A stretch of DNA of 64,000 nucleotides from Halomonas alimentaria. Lineage in GTDB: Bacteria; Pseudomonadota; Gammaproteobacteria; Pseudomonadales; Halomonadaceae. The notes beneath the pieces were generated by a model. That model saw nothing but the letters and a program-made list of their open reading frames with translations. It was not told the DNA's origin and did not search any database. How positions within the stretch are numbered: the first letter of the stretch is position 1; each line of letters begins with the position of its first letter. Shown one piece after another: positions 18,687-28,176 of the stretch. Both the position numbers and the translations under genes were made by a program. The stretch is taken from assembly GCF_009902005.1 (NCBI RefSeq), contig NZ_WUTT01000001.1, positions 1,140,446 to 1,204,445 on the forward strand, in the 5' to 3' direction.

Positions 18687-19571
18687 ATGGTCACGGGAAG
18701 CATCGTCGCCCTGGCGACGCCGATGAAGGTCAATGGCGATATCGATTGGGAGGCCCTGCGCCGCCTGGTGAACTTCCATCTCGATCACGGCACCGATGGC
18801 ATCGTCGCCGCCGGCACCACCGGCGAGCCCACCACCATGTCCTTCGCCGAGCACTTCGATGTGATCCGCGCCGTGGTGGAGGAGGTCGACGGGCGCATTC
18901 CGGTGATTGCCGGCACCGGCGCCAACGCCACCTCCGAGGCCGTCGAGCTGGCCCGCTACGCCAGCGAGGTGGGGGCGGACTACTGCCTGTCGGTCTGTCC
19001 CTACTATAACAAGCCGACCCAGGAGGGGCTCTATCGCCACTTCAAGGCGGTGGCCGAGGGTAGCGAGCTGCCGGTGATCCTCTACAACGTGCCCGGTCGC
19101 ACCTGCTCCGACCTCTACAACGAGACGGTGCTGCGCCTCGCCGAAGTGGACAACATCGTCGGTCTCAAGGATGCCACCGGCAACCTGGAACGCGCCGAGG
19201 ACCTGATCAGTCGCCTCAAGGGCAGCGGTTTCATGCTCTATTCGGGCGACGACGGCACCGCCTGCGACTTCATGCTGATGGGCGGCCATGGCGACATCTC
19301 GGTGACCGCCAACGTCGCGCCCCGGGCCATGCATGACCTGTGCGCTGCCGCGATAAATGGCGACGCCGAGCATGCCCACCAGCTCAACACTCGCCTGATG
19401 CCGCTGCATACCAATCTCGGCATCGAGTCCAACCCGATTCCCGTCAAGTGGGCGCTACATCGCATGGGCCTGATCGAGCCGGGCATCCGCCTGCCGCTGA
19501 CCTGGCTCTCGGAGAAGTACCACTCCACCATCAGCGAGGCCCTGCAGCTGGCCGGGCTGATCGACGACTGA
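18687..19571 (+). CDS. dapA: 4-hydroxy-tetrahydrodipicolinate synthase
   Basis: Condenses pyruvate with aspartate semialdehyde, the first committed step to lysine and meso-diaminopimelate for peptidoglycan. The product is 294 aa against 292 in E. coli. The start [13 protein letters not shown] aligns with MFTGSIVAIVTPM. The TIM barrel carries the Schiff-base Lys in [11 protein letters not shown] and the catalytic Tyr in [11 protein letters not shown]. The substrate motif TTGEPTTMS and [12 protein letters not shown] are intact. It is first in dapA-bamC-MBL-purC, the conserved gammaproteobacterial order. Feedback by lysine is a family property not readable here. Confidence 0.97.
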   Translation: MVTGSIVALATPMKVNGDIDWEALRRLVNFHLDHGTDGIVAAGTTGEPTTMSFAEHFDVIRAVVEEVDGRIPVIAGTGANATSEAVELARYASEVGADYCLSVCPYYNKPTQEGLYRHFKAVAEGSELPVILYNVPGRTCSDLYNETVLRLAEVDNIVGLKDATGNLERAEDLISRLKGSGFMLYSGDDGTACDFMLMGGHGDISVTANVAPRAMHDLCAAAINGDAEHAHQLNTRLMPLHTNLGIESNPIPVKWALHRMGLIEPGIRLPLTWLSEKYHSTISEALQLAGLIDD

Positions 19572-19601
19572 TCGGCGTCGCGCCGGACCCTGGAGAACTG
19601 G

Positions 19602-20573
19602 ATGCAAGGTAGACCCATGACCTCAGCGCTGAAATGGCTGCCGCTGGCGGCACTTGTCGCCCTGGCCGGCTGTGCCCGAGACGACGGTTATTATCACGAC
19701 CGTAATATCGACTACGCCGATGCCCGCCAGGCGCCCCCCCTGGTGCTGCCCGAGAGCCGCAATTCCCAGCGCTACCGTGACGCCATGCCGGTGCCCGAGG
19801 CCGCCGGCAGCTTCCGCGCCGGCGACGACGGTTTCGAGGCTCCCGCACCGCAGGCATTGGGCGCCGGGCGTATCGAGCGGGAATTCGTCGAACGCCGCCG
19901 CGTGGGCGATGACGCCTGGCTGGTGGTGGCTGCGGGCCCGGATGCCGTCTGGCCCCAGCTGGAGGGCTTCGCCCGCAGCCGCGGCCTGGACGTGACCGCC
20001 AGCGATACCTCCCGTGGCGTGGTCGAGACACAGCAGGGCCGCCTGAGCGTACGCCAGGGGCTGCGCGCCGGTGACAGCGAGGTGCGCTGCGACCAGTCCG
20101 GGCGCCCCGTGGATGCCTGCCTGAACGCCCTGGAGCAGTACTTCGGCGCACGCAGCGCCACGGCATCCGGCACCGCCTCCCTGCAGGCCCAGCGCCTGGC
20201 CGGAGAGGAGCGCCTGAGCCTTGCCCAGCGTGGCGAGGAGTGGGTAGTGGAGGTGCCGCTGGATATCGAGCGGACCTGGGCCGAGCTGGAGTATCAGCTG
20301 CGTCAGGACTTTACCCTCGAGGGAAGCCGTGAGCTGCTGGAGAGCACCCCGGCGGACTACTCCCATCGCATCCGGTATCTGCCTCTTTCCGAGCGCCGTG
20401 AAGGCTTCTGGAAGGGACTGGTGTCATCGCCGTCGCCGCGCGAGATCCGCCTGGTGCTGGAGAGCGAAGGGCCCGAACGGACCCTGTTGCGCGCCGAGAA
20501 CGCCAGCGAGCGGGGCTTCAGCGCTGGTGACCAGCGTGAACTGCTGGAGCGGGTGGCGAGCCTGCTGCGCTGA
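19602..20573 (+). CDS. bamC: Outer-membrane assembly lipoprotein BamC
   Basis: Lipoprotein of the BAM complex that inserts beta-barrels into the outer membrane. The 323-aa product (344 in E. coli) has a lipobox signal (LPLAALVALAGC; lipidated Cys 24). An extended N-terminal region with a conserved NSQRYRDAMPVPE-like segment follows, then two helix-grip domains: about 105-200 (DAWLVVAAGPDAVWPQLEGF) and about 215-323 (WVVEVPLDIERTWAELEYQL). Two starts are plausible: 19602 with GGAGA 5 bases upstream, and 19617. The position between dapA and purC is diagnostic. The stop codon overlaps the next start by one base. Confidence 0.88.
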   Translation: MQGRPMTSALKWLPLAALVALAGCARDDGYYHDRNIDYADARQAPPLVLPESRNSQRYRDAMPVPEAAGSFRAGDDGFEAPAPQALGAGRIEREFVERRRVGDDAWLVVAAGPDAVWPQLEGFARSRGLDVTASDTSRGVVETQQGRLSVRQGLRAGDSEVRCDQSGRPVDACLNALEQYFGARSATASGTASLQAQRLAGEERLSLAQRGEEWVVEVPLDIERTWAELEYQLRQDFTLEGSRELLESTPADYSHRIRYLPLSERREGFWKGLVSSPSPREIRLVLESEGPERTLLRAENASERGFSAGDQRELLERVASLLR

Positions 20574-21379
20574 TGACGGTAGCCTGCAAGAGTGCTGCCC
20601 CGCTCGACGGGCCGCTGTGTTTCGCCTCCCTGGGCAGCGGCAGCAAGGGCAACGCCACCCTGGTCAGCGACGGCGAGACCCACCTGCTGGTGGATTGCGG
20701 CTTCACGCTGCGCGAGGCCGAACGCAGGCTGGCCCGGCTGGGCGTGCACCCGCGTCAGCTCGATGCCCTGCTGGTAACCCACGAGCACGGTGACCATATC
20801 CGCGGGGTGGGCCCCCTGGCGCGGCGCTACGGGGTGCCGGTGTGGCTGACGCCGGGCACCTGGGCTTCAGGGCGCCTTGGCGAGCTGCCCGAGCGTCACT
20901 GGATCACGCCCCAGGCGCGCTTCGCGGTAAAGGGTCTGACCATCGACCCGGTGACCGTGCCCCATGATGCCCGCGAGCCGGTGCAGTTCCGTATCCAGGG
21001 CGGTGGCGGTCGCCAGCTGGGGCTGCTCACCGACCTCGGTCACCCCACCGAGCATGTGGTCCAGGCCTTCGCCGGCTGCGATGCCCTGGTACTGGAGTGC
21101 AACCATGACGTGCGCATGCTCGCCGAGGGTCCCTATCCGCCGCGCCTCAAGCGTCGGGTGGGGGGCGACTGGGGCCATCTGGCCAACACCCAGGCGGCGG
21201 CGCTGCTGGCCCGGCTCGGCCTCGATCGACTGCAGCATATCGCCTGTTCGCACCTGTCCGAACACAACAACCGTCCCGAGCTGGCCCTGGAAGCCCTGGT
21301 GCCGCTGCTCGACGGCGACGAATCGCGGCTGATGGTGACCTGCCAGGACGATGGCCTGGCGTGGCAGGCCATCGCCTGA
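20573..21379 (+). CDS. Metallo-beta-lactamase-fold hydrolase (YycJ/WalJ-like)
   Basis: A 268-aa predicted dimetal hydrolase. The metal motif HxHxDH is in LVTHEHGDHIRG, with further ligands in VPHDAREPV, LLTDLGHPTEHV (Asp) and ECNHDVRML, and a late His in IACSHLSEHNNRPE. The N-terminal CFASLGSGSKGNATLV is the YycJ/WalJ signature; members of that group are exonuclease-like. It starts on the last base of the bamC stop (TGATG), so it is translated with bamC. The substrate here is unknown. Confidence 0.88.
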   Translation: MTVACKSAAPLDGPLCFASLGSGSKGNATLVSDGETHLLVDCGFTLREAERRLARLGVHPRQLDALLVTHEHGDHIRGVGPLARRYGVPVWLTPGTWASGRLGELPERHWITPQARFAVKGLTIDPVTVPHDAREPVQFRIQGGGGRQLGLLTDLGHPTEHVVQAFAGCDALVLECNHDVRMLAEGPYPPRLKRRVGGDWGHLANTQAAALLARLGLDRLQHIACSHLSEHNNRPELALEALVPLLDGDESRLMVTCQDDGLAWQAIA

Positions 21380-21419
21380 GCCTGCAACCTTCCACCTGAC
21401 CTAGCCTCCGGAGGCTTCC

Positions 21420-22133
21420 ATGGAAAAGCGTCAAGAACTCTACGCCGGCAAGGCCAAGTCGGTCTTTGCCACCGATGACCCGGATCGCGTGATACTCCAG
21501 TTCCGCGACGACACCAGCGCCTTCGATGGGGAGCGCATGGAGTCGCTGGCCCGCAAGGGGATGGTCAACAACCGCTTCAACGCCTTCATCATGGAGACGC
21601 TGGCCGAGGCGGGCGTGCCCACCCACTTCGAGAAGCGCCTCTCCGATACCGAGAGCCTGGTCAAGGCGCTGAAGATGATCCCGGTGGAGTGCGTGGTGCG
21701 CAATATCGCCGCCGGTGGCCTGGTCAAGCGCCTGGGTGTCACCGAGGGTGAGGAGCTCACGCCCCCCACCTTCGAGCTGTTCCTCAAGAACGACGCCCTG
21801 CATGATCCCATGATCAACGAGTCGCTGGCCGAGACCTTCGGCTGGGCGACACCCGAGCAGCTGGCGGAGATGAAGGCGTTGACCTTCAAGGTCAACGCGG
21901 TGCTCAAGAAGCTGTTCGCCGATGGTGGCCTGCTGCTGGTCGACTACAAGCTCGAGTTCGGCCTCTTCCAGGGGCAGATCGTGCTGGGCGACGAGTTCTC
22001 CCCGGACGGCTGCCGGCTGTGGGACGCCAAGACCCGCGAGAAGCTCGACAAGGACCGCTTCCGCCAGGGGCTTGGCGGCGTGATCGAGGCCTACGAGGAG
22101 GTGGGGCGGCGTATCGGGGTCAGCTTCGACTGA
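21420..22133 (+). CDS. purC: SAICAR synthetase
   Basis: Phosphoribosylaminoimidazole-succinocarboxamide synthase: joins aspartate to CAIR with ATP in purine synthesis. The 237-aa product equals E. coli PurC in length. The ATP-grasp-like N-terminus [18 protein letters not shown] has the nucleotide loop. Signatures are [19 protein letters not shown] [16 protein letters not shown] and [11 protein letters not shown], followed by [19 protein letters not shown] precedes the start. It is last in the dapA-bamC-MBL-purC group and ends in a strong hairpin. Confidence 0.97.
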   Translation: MEKRQELYAGKAKSVFATDDPDRVILQFRDDTSAFDGERMESLARKGMVNNRFNAFIMETLAEAGVPTHFEKRLSDTESLVKALKMIPVECVVRNIAAGGLVKRLGVTEGEELTPPTFELFLKNDALHDPMINESLAETFGWATPEQLAEMKALTFKVNAVLKKLFADGGLLLVDYKLEFGLFQGQIVLGDEFSPDGCRLWDAKTREKLDKDRFRQGLGGVIEAYEEVGRRIGVSFD

Positions 22134-22157
22134 CGTTGCCTCGCCGAATCCGCATCA

Positions 22158-22185
22158 CGAAGGGCCCTCTCCAGAGGGCCCTTCG
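22158..22185. terminator. Convergent terminator, purC / trmO
   Basis: A 13-bp near-perfect palindrome (cgaagggccctct / agagggcccttcg) whose two-base centre forces a slightly larger loop. The tail GTCATTC is only weakly T-rich. It separates convergent genes. Confidence 0.75.
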
Positions 22186-22189
22186 TCAT

Positions 22190-22930
22190 TCATGTCGGTA
22201 CGATATCCACCACCTCCAGGGTGGTAGCACCGTCGGCGGCTGCCACGGCCTGAAAGCGCACGTCCAGGTCGCGCAGGCGCACGCCGTAGCGGCGCGCCTC
22301 GCCGCCGTTGCGATAGGCCGGCCGGGGGTCCTGGCTCAGTACCTCCTCGATCAGCGCACGCAGCGACGTGCCGTCCTCCCGCCTGGCCAGCGCCGTCTCG
22401 GCCTCGCGGGTGAAGCGCACCGCCAGCCTGTCTGGGGCCGCGGGGGCGAAGCCCGCGCGGGCCTCGGGCCTGGCCTCGGCCCAGGGCAGGTAGGGTTTGA
22501 TATCGAGCACCGGGGTGCCGCTCACCAGGTCGGCGCCGGCGAGCTGCAGCCTGACGCCGTGGCGGGCGTCGATCCCGACCAGCTCGACCAGCGACAGCCC
22601 CAGGCGGTTGGGGCGGTGGGTGCTGCGGCTGGCGAAGACCCCGATCCGGCGGTTGCCCCCGAGGCGTGGCGGTCGCACCAGCGGCATCCAGTCCTCGGGT
22701 CCGGTGCGTTCAGGACTGAGGTGGAAGAGGAAGGTGAGCCACAGGTGGCTGAACGCCTCCAGCCCGCGTACCGCCAACGGATCGTCGTAGGGGGGCAGCA
22801 GCCGGAGCGTGGCTCGGGCAGTCGGCGCCAGACCGGGCTGGCGGGGCACACCAAACTTGTCGGGGAAGTCGCTCTCGATGACGCCGATCGGCGACAGGGT
22901 GACATCGGGAAGGGGGGCTGGATCGCTCAT
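22190..22930 (-). CDS. trmO: tRNA (N6-threonylcarbamoyladenosine-37) methyltransferase
   Basis: S-adenosylmethionine-dependent enzyme adding the N6-methyl group to t6A37 of certain threonine tRNAs. The 246-aa product has the TsaA/TrmO beta-barrel domain with signatures DFPDKFGVPRQPGLAP, FSHLWLTFLFH and FASRSTHRPNRLGLSLVEL, and a C-terminal DIKPYLPWAEA segment. The start MSDPAPLPD at 22930 is preferred; an ATG three codons upstream (22939) is also possible. It converges on purC and diverges from a GNAT gene. Confidence 0.92.
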   Translation of the reverse strand: MSDPAPLPDVTLSPIGVIESDFPDKFGVPRQPGLAPTARATLRLLPPYDDPLAVRGLEAFSHLWLTFLFHLSPERTGPEDWMPLVRPPRLGGNRRIGVFASRSTHRPNRLGLSLVELVGIDARHGVRLQLAGADLVSGTPVLDIKPYLPWAEARPEARAGFAPAAPDRLAVRFTREAETALARREDGTSLRALIEEVLSQDPRPAYRNGGEARRYGVRLRDLDVRFQAVAAADGATTLEVVDIVPT

Positions 22931-23031
22931 GGCCAGCATTATGCCTGGCCCTCGGCGGTGCGGCGACTGCAGTTGGCCTGTCGGCCGGCGTTGTGTAGTC
23001 TTTCGGCAACATCCAGCGTCGCGAGACTCCC

Positions 23032-23571
23032 ATGAACGAGACTGCAGCAGCCCCGGGCGATGCGCCCCCGTGTCGTCGCGCCCCGCGGATTCGCTATCGC
23101 GAGGCCCTGGCGCGAGACGCCGGCGACCAGGCCGAGGTCTTCCACCATGCGGTGATGCAGGGCGCCGCGGCGCACTACACCCGGGCGCAGCGTGAGGCCT
23201 GGGTTTCGGCGCTGCCACGAGACGCCAGCGCCTGGGCCGCGCGCCAGGCCCTCTACACTACCCTGGTGGCGGACTGTGATGGTCGTTGTGTGGGTTTCCT
23301 CGAACTGGAACCCCACCGCGGGCGCATCGTGACGCTCTATGTCTGGCCGTCGCTGGCACGGCGCGGCATCGGCTCGACGCTGCTGGTCCATGCCGAGCGG
23401 TTGCTGATCGAGCGGGGGGTAGACCGGGTCAGCATCGACGCGAGCCTGATGCTGACCGAGTATCTGGTGAGGCGCGGCTGGCGAGACCTGGGCGAGGAGT
23501 GGGTGGAGCGCGGCGGTGAACGGCTGTCGCGTCACCGGCTGGATAAGTCGCTGGTCGCGCTGGAAACCTAG
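23032..23571 (+). CDS. GNAT-family N-acetyltransferase
   Basis: A 179-aa predicted acetyl-CoA-dependent N-acetyltransferase of unknown substrate. The core GNAT fold spans about residues 20-160. The acetyl-CoA pyrophosphate loop is [14 protein letters not shown] (motif A, R/Q-x-x-G-x-G/A), preceded by the beta-strand IVTLYVWPS. The C-terminal strand region is [18 protein letters not shown]. The N-terminal ~20 residues (Pro/Arg-rich) are probably unstructured. The stop overlaps the nadC stop by 4 bases (CTAG), tail to tail, so the two mRNAs are antisense at their ends. Confidence 0.88.
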   Translation: MNETAAAPGDAPPCRRAPRIRYREALARDAGDQAEVFHHAVMQGAAAHYTRAQREAWVSALPRDASAWAARQALYTTLVADCDGRCVGFLELEPHRGRIVTLYVWPSLARRGIGSTLLVHAERLLIERGVDRVSIDASLMLTEYLVRRGWRDLGEEWVERGGERLSRHRLDKSLVALET

Positions 23572-24428
23572 TCCAGCAGGCGCATGGAGAGGTCGATCGC
23601 CTTGAGATCCTTGGTCAGTGCGCCGCTGGAAATGCAGTCGACCCCGGTCTCGGCGATGGCGCGCAGCGTGCTCTCGTCGACATTGCCGGAAGCCTCCAGA
23701 GTCGCCTTGCCGGCGGTGCGGCGCACCGCTTCACGCATCTCGTCGAGGTCGAAGTTGTCGAGCATGATCACGTCGGCCCCTGCCGCCAGCGCCTGCTCCA
23801 GTTCGTCGAAGGTTTCCACCTCGATCTCCACCGGCAGGTCACTGGCGATGCGTCGCGCCTCGCGCACCGCCGCTGCGATGCCTCCGCAGGCGGCGATATG
23901 GTTCTCCTTGATCAGGAAGGCATCCCATAGCCCGATACGATGATTGTGGCCCCCGCCGCAGGCCACCGCATACTTCTGGGCCAGGCGCAGGCCGGGCAGG
24001 GTCTTGCGGGTGTCGAGCAGGCGCACCCCGGTGTCGCCGATCAGGTCGACGTAGTGTCGGGTGCGGGTGGCGGTAGCGGAGAGGGTCTGCAGCAGGTTGA
24101 GCGCGGCGCGCTCACCGGTGAGCAGGCTGCGTGCCGCCCCCTCGAGCTCGAGGAAGGCCTGGCCCGCTTCGAGGCGGTCGCCGTCGGCGGCCTGCCAGCG
24201 CAGCGCCACCGTGGGGTCCAGACGCCGGAAAAGCTCGTCGACCCAGGCCACTCCGCACAGCACGCAGGCCTCGCGGGTGATGACCCGGGCCCGGGCATGT
24301 TGCTCGGCGGGGATCAACCTGGCGGTGATGTCGCCGGGGCCGACATCTTCGGCCAGCAGGCGGGCGGCGGCATCGCGGATCTCTTCGGCGAGCTTGGTGT
24401 GGTAGGGCAGGGTGTCCTGATTGTCCAT
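23568..24428 (-). CDS. nadC: Nicotinate-nucleotide pyrophosphorylase (carboxylating)
   Basis: Quinolinate phosphoribosyltransferase: converts quinolinate and PRPP to nicotinate mononucleotide, linking NadA/NadB output to NAD. The 286-aa product has the N-terminal alpha/beta domain ([13 protein letters not shown]), the tunnel motif [20 protein letters not shown], the PRPP-binding basic motifs [13 protein letters not shown] and [20 protein letters not shown], and the barrel motifs [13 protein letters not shown] and [21 protein letters not shown]. It is divergent from ampD; the nadC-ampD pairing is conserved in gammaproteobacteria. Confidence 0.97.
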   Translation of the reverse strand: MDNQDTLPYHTKLAEEIRDAAARLLAEDVGPGDITARLIPAEQHARARVITREACVLCGVAWVDELFRRLDPTVALRWQAADGDRLEAGQAFLELEGAARSLLTGERAALNLLQTLSATATRTRHYVDLIGDTGVRLLDTRKTLPGLRLAQKYAVACGGGHNHRIGLWDAFLIKENHIAACGGIAAAVREARRIASDLPVEIEVETFDELEQALAAGADVIMLDNFDLDEMREAVRRTAGKATLEASGNVDESTLRAIAETGVDCISSGALTKDLKAIDLSMRLLD

Positions 24429-24517
24429 GGGTCACTCGCGAGGTTGGCTTGGGGTGGCCGGGGTGGTCGAGGGCGTCCATTATAGGCAATCCATTCCGGT
24501 CACGTCAGGGGAGACGC

Positions 24518-25087
24518 ATGGCAATCGAACAAGGTTGGCTGGCATCGGCGCGGCGGGTGCCATCCCCCAACTGCGATGAGCGGCCGCGAGGTGAGGTATC
24601 GCTGCTGGTGCTGCACTCCATCAGCCTGCCCCCCGGGGAGTTTGGCGGCGAGCATATCGAGCGGCTGTTCACCAATCGGCTGGACCCCGACGCCCATCCC
24701 TTCTTCGCTTCCATTCGGGAGCTACGTGTCTCGGCCCACCTGCTGATCCGCCGTGATGGCGAGTGCGTTCAGTTCGTGCCGTTCCAGCGCCGCGCCTGGC
24801 ACGCCGGGCGTTCCTGCTGGCGGGACGGAGATCGTTGGCGCCATGCCCTCAATGACTTCGCCATCGGCATCGAGCTTGAGGGCAACGAAGTATCGGCCTA
24901 CTCCAGCGCGCAGTACGAGCGCCTGGCCGAGGTGACCCTCGACCTCTTCGCCGCCTACCCGGCACTGGCGCCGTCGCGGATCACCGGTCACGCGCGGGTA
25001 GCGCCACTGCGCAAGAGCGACCCGGGGCCCGCCTTCGACTGGGCCTACTATCGTCAGCGGCTTGCCGGCCGTGAGTGGGTCGAGTGA
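24518..25087 (+). CDS. ampD: 1,6-anhydro-N-acetylmuramyl-L-alanine amidase AmpD
   Basis: Cytosolic zinc amidase that cleaves anhydromuropeptides during cell-wall recycling. Its loss derepresses ampC in bacteria carrying AmpR/AmpC. The product is 189 aa (E. coli 183). The zinc ligands are the His in SLLVLHSISLPPGEFGG, the His in ITGHARVAPLRKSDPGPAFDW and the Asp there, with the catalytic Glu in FAIGIELEGNE. The N-terminal GWLASARRVPSPNCDERP matches AmpD. The start at 24518 has AGGGGAG upstream. No ampC or ampE is visible in the window. Confidence 0.95.
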   Translation: MAIEQGWLASARRVPSPNCDERPRGEVSLLVLHSISLPPGEFGGEHIERLFTNRLDPDAHPFFASIRELRVSAHLLIRRDGECVQFVPFQRRAWHAGRSCWRDGDRWRHALNDFAIGIELEGNEVSAYSSAQYERLAEVTLDLFAAYPALAPSRITGHARVAPLRKSDPGPAFDWAYYRQRLAGREWVE

Positions 25088-25439
25088 GCTGCTTTGGGAA
25101 TCTTCTTCCTGGGCGGCTTCAGCGGCAAGGGGAGGGGGTAGTAGTCAAACGGTAGTTTAGCTACATCTCCTTGACCTTCGTCGAGTTTCCCCCTTTCGCG
25201 TTCGCTAACCCTTTGTGCTGCGGTGCGGTGTGCAGTATATGGAAATACATTCCATAGAAACTTGCTTTGGCAGGGGGCGAGGTATACGGTATCTTTCGCA
25301 CAGAAGCGGCGCTTTTTTTGCGTCGTAACGTAATAAAATTACACAATAACCGGGGCGCGTTGCCTCTCTGACGAGAGGGCGCCCTGCTTCCCGCGCAGCA
25401 GCGGGCACGCAACATCCATCGTCATTCGGAGAGACGTCT
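25088..25439 (+). promoter_or_regulatory. aceE upstream region with perfect palindromic operator
   Basis: 352 bp without a gene. It holds a perfect 7-bp inverted repeat TATGGAA-ATACA-TTCCATA (25238-25256) and, closer to aceE, a GTAAT-AAA-ATTAC palindrome (about 25331-25343) in an AT-rich patch. GGAGAGA (25428-25434) is the aceE ribosome site. No PdhR-type AATTGGT-ACCAATT box was found. Exact -35/-10 boxes could not be fixed. Confidence 0.55.
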
Positions 25440-28118
25440 ATGAGTCTGGAGGCAAGAGAGGATCTCGACCCGGTCGAGACCGCGGAGTGGTTGGAATCCC
25501 TCGAATCGGTCCTGGATCATGAGGGCGAGGAGCGTGCCCGGCACCTGCTCACCCGCCTGGCCGACCGCCTGCGGCGCGACGGGACGCAGCCCCCCTTCTC
25601 GGCGACCACGCCGCACCGCAATACCATTCCGGTGCATCGCGAGGCGCCGATGCCGGGCGACCTCTTCATGGAGCGCAAGATCCGCTCGATGATCCGCTGG
25701 AACATGGCGGCGATGGTCACCCGGGCCAACCGCAAGCACAAGGGCATCGGCGGCCACCTGGCCAGCTACATGTCCAGTGCGACGCTCTATGAGGTGGGCT
25801 TCAACCACTTCTTCCGGGCCGCTAACGGCGACTTCAAGGGTGACCTGGTGTTCATCCAGGGCCACAGCTCCCCGGGCATCTATGCCCGTGCCTTCCTCGA
25901 GGGGCGCCTCACCGAAGACCAGATGGACAAGTATCGCCAGGAAGTCGATGGGGATGGTCTTTCCTCCTACCCGCACCCCTGGCTGATGCCCGATTTCTGG
26001 CAACTGCCCACGGTCTCCATGGGCCTGGGCCCGATCATGTCCATCTATCAGGCCCACGTGATGAAGTATCTGGATCAGCGTGGCCTGCAGCCGATGCAGG
26101 ACCGCAAGATCTGGTGCTTCATGGGCGATGGCGAATGCGACGAGCCGGAGTCCCTGGGGGCCATCCACCTGGCCAGCCGCGAGAAGCTCGACAACCTGAT
26201 CTTCGTCATCAACTGCAACCTGCAGCGCCTCGATGGTCCGGTGCGCGGCAACTCGCGGATCATGGACGAGCTCGAGGGCGTGTTCCGCGGTGCCGGCTGG
26301 AACGTGATCAAGGTGGTCTGGGGCCGCCTGTGGGATCCGCTCTTCGAGAAGGACAAGAAAGGCGTGCTGCAGAAGGTCATGGACGAGACCGTCGATGGCG
26401 AGTACCAGAACTGCAAGTCCAATGGCGGCGCCTATACCCGGGAGAACTTCTTCGGCAAGTACCCCGAGACCGCCGAGATGGTCAAGGACTTGTCCGACGA
26501 GGATATCTGGAAGCTCAACCGCGGCGGCCATGACCCGTTCAAGGTCTATGCGGCCTATCACCAGGCGGTGAACAACGCCAACGGGCGTCCCACCGTGGTG
26601 CTGGCGCATACCGTCAAGGGCTATGGCCTGGGTGCCGACGGTGGCGAGGCGGACAACGAGGCCCACCAGGTCAAGTCCATCGACGACCCGGAGGTGCTCA
26701 AGCGCTTCCGCGACCGCTTCGGCATCCCGGTCTCCGACCAGGAGATCGAGCACGAGATCCCCTATTACAAGCCGGCCGACGACACGCCGGAGATGCGCTA
26801 CATGCATCTCCAGCGCGAACGCCTGGGTGGCTACCTGCCGGCTCGCCAGCACGACTTCGAGGCGCTGGACATTCCCGGCCTGGACGACAAGATCTTCGCC
26901 AGCCAGATGGGTGGCTCCAAGGGCCGCGAGGTCTCCACCACCATGGCCTTCGTGCGGGTCCTCAACGGCCTGGTCAAGCACAAGGGCTTCGGCAAGCAGG
27001 TGGTGCCCATCGTGCCCGACGAGGCGCGGACCTTCGGCATGGAGGGCATGTTCCGCCAGCTCGGCATCTACACCTCCGAAGGCCAGAAGTACGAGCCCAT
27101 GGACAAGGGCCAGCTGATGTTCTATCGCGAGGACAAGGCCGGCCAGGTGCTCGAGGAGGGCATCACCGAGGCGGGGGCCATGTCCTCGTGGATCGCCGCG
27201 GCCACCTCCTACGCCAACCACGGCCTGCCGCTGCTGCCGTTCTACATCTACTACTCGATGTTCGGCTTCCAGCGTATCGGCGACCTGGCCTGGGCCGCAG
27301 GCGACCTGCAGGCGCGTGGCTTCCTGGTGGGCGGTACCGCCGGGCGCACCACCCTCAACGGCGAGGGCCTGCAGCACCAGGATGGCCACAGCCACCTGCA
27401 GGCGTCGATGATCCCCAACTGCCGCAGCTACGACCCGACCTATGCCCACGAGGTGGCGGTGATCGTGCAGAGCGGCCTGAAGCGGATGTTCGTCGACAAG
27501 GAGCCCTGCTTCTACTACCTGACGGTGATGAACGAGAACTACGAGCAGCCCGAGCTCGAGGAGGTGCCTGCCGAGGAGATCATCAAGGGCATGTACCTGC
27601 TGCGCGAGACCCAGGGCGACAAGGCCTGCGTGCAGCTGATGGGCTCCGGCACCATCCTGCGCGAGGTCGAGGCCGCCGCCGAGCTGCTGCGTGACGACTG
27701 GGGCGTGGGCGCCGACATCTGGAGCGTGCCGAGCTTCAACGAGCTGCGCCGCGAGGCGCTGGCCCTGGATCGCGAGGCGTTCCTCAATCCCGAGGCCGAG
27801 CCGGGCAAGCCGCACGTCACCCGCTGCCTGGAAGGGCGTCAGGGGCCGGCCATCGCCTCGACCGATTACATGCGCCTGTTCGCCGACCAGGTGCGTGCCT
27901 GGGTGCCCACCGACTACCACGTGCTGGGGACCGACGGTTTCGGGCGCTCCGATACCCGCGAGAAGCTGCGCGAGTTCTTCGAGGTCGACCGTCACTTCGT
28001 GGTGGTGGCCGCGCTCAAGGCGCTGGCCGAGCGCGGCGAGCTCGATCGCAAGGTGATCGGCGAGGCACTGAAAAAGTACGACATCGATCCGGCCAAGCCG
28101 AATCCGCTGACCGACTGA
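25440..28118 (+). CDS. aceE: Pyruvate dehydrogenase E1 component (homodimeric)
   Basis: Thiamine-diphosphate enzyme that decarboxylates pyruvate and acetylates the lipoyl groups of AceF. The 892-aa product is close to E. coli AceE (887). The thiamine-binding motif begins at IWCFMGDGECDEPES and runs to the N-N segment INCNLQRLDGPVRGN. Other landmarks are the N-terminal MIRWNMAAMVTRANRK, KGYGLGADGGEADNEAHQ, the inner loop with VPIVPDEARTFGMEG, and the C-terminal VLGTDGFGRSDTREKLREF. It precedes aceF with a 58-bp gap containing a strong hairpin. Lipoamide dehydrogenase is not in the window. Confidence 0.97.
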   Translation: MSLEAREDLDPVETAEWLESLESVLDHEGEERARHLLTRLADRLRRDGTQPPFSATTPHRNTIPVHREAPMPGDLFMERKIRSMIRWNMAAMVTRANRKHKGIGGHLASYMSSATLYEVGFNHFFRAANGDFKGDLVFIQGHSSPGIYARAFLEGRLTEDQMDKYRQEVDGDGLSSYPHPWLMPDFWQLPTVSMGLGPIMSIYQAHVMKYLDQRGLQPMQDRKIWCFMGDGECDEPESLGAIHLASREKLDNLIFVINCNLQRLDGPVRGNSRIMDELEGVFRGAGWNVIKVVWGRLWDPLFEKDKKGVLQKVMDETVDGEYQNCKSNGGAYTRENFFGKYPETAEMVKDLSDEDIWKLNRGGHDPFKVYAAYHQAVNNANGRPTVVLAHTVKGYGLGADGGEADNEAHQVKSIDDPEVLKRFRDRFGIPVSDQEIEHEIPYYKPADDTPEMRYMHLQRERLGGYLPARQHDFEALDIPGLDDKIFASQMGGSKGREVSTTMAFVRVLNGLVKHKGFGKQVVPIVPDEARTFGMEGMFRQLGIYTSEGQKYEPMDKGQLMFYREDKAGQVLEEGITEAGAMSSWIAAATSYANHGLPLLPFYIYYSMFGFQRIGDLAWAAGDLQARGFLVGGTAGRTTLNGEGLQHQDGHSHLQASMIPNCRSYDPTYAHEVAVIVQSGLKRMFVDKEPCFYYLTVMNENYEQPELEEVPAEEIIKGMYLLRETQGDKACVQLMGSGTILREVEAAAELLRDDWGVGADIWSVPSFNELRREALALDREAFLNPEAEPGKPHVTRCLEGRQGPAIASTDYMRLFADQVRAWVPTDYHVLGTDGFGRSDTREKLREFFEVDRHFVVVAALKALAERGELDRKVIGEALKKYDIDPAKPNPLTD

Positions 28119-28124
28119 TCCGGT

Positions 28125-28146
28125 GGGGCGGGCGGATGCCCGCCCC
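28125..28146 (+). promoter_or_regulatory. Intercistronic hairpin between aceE and aceF
   Basis: A perfect 9-bp stem GGGGCGGGC (28125-28133) / GCCCGCCCC (28138-28146) with a GGAT loop. It begins 6 bases after the aceE stop and ends 15 bases before the aceF ribosome site. With only TTCC behind it, it is more likely an mRNA 3'-end protector or partial attenuator than a full terminator. Confidence 0.6.
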
Positions 28147-28176
28147 TTCCAGGCACGATTTGGAAGGAGCGCGACC

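Noticed and set aside
17964..19409. 481-codon version of Bcp
   Set aside because: The extra 319 codons are antisense to dapA; the real start at 18452 has AGGAGGC upstream.
25161..25415. Small minus-strand ORFs upstream of aceE
   Set aside because: No ribosome sites, no recognisable sequence, and they overlap the likely aceE promoter and operator.
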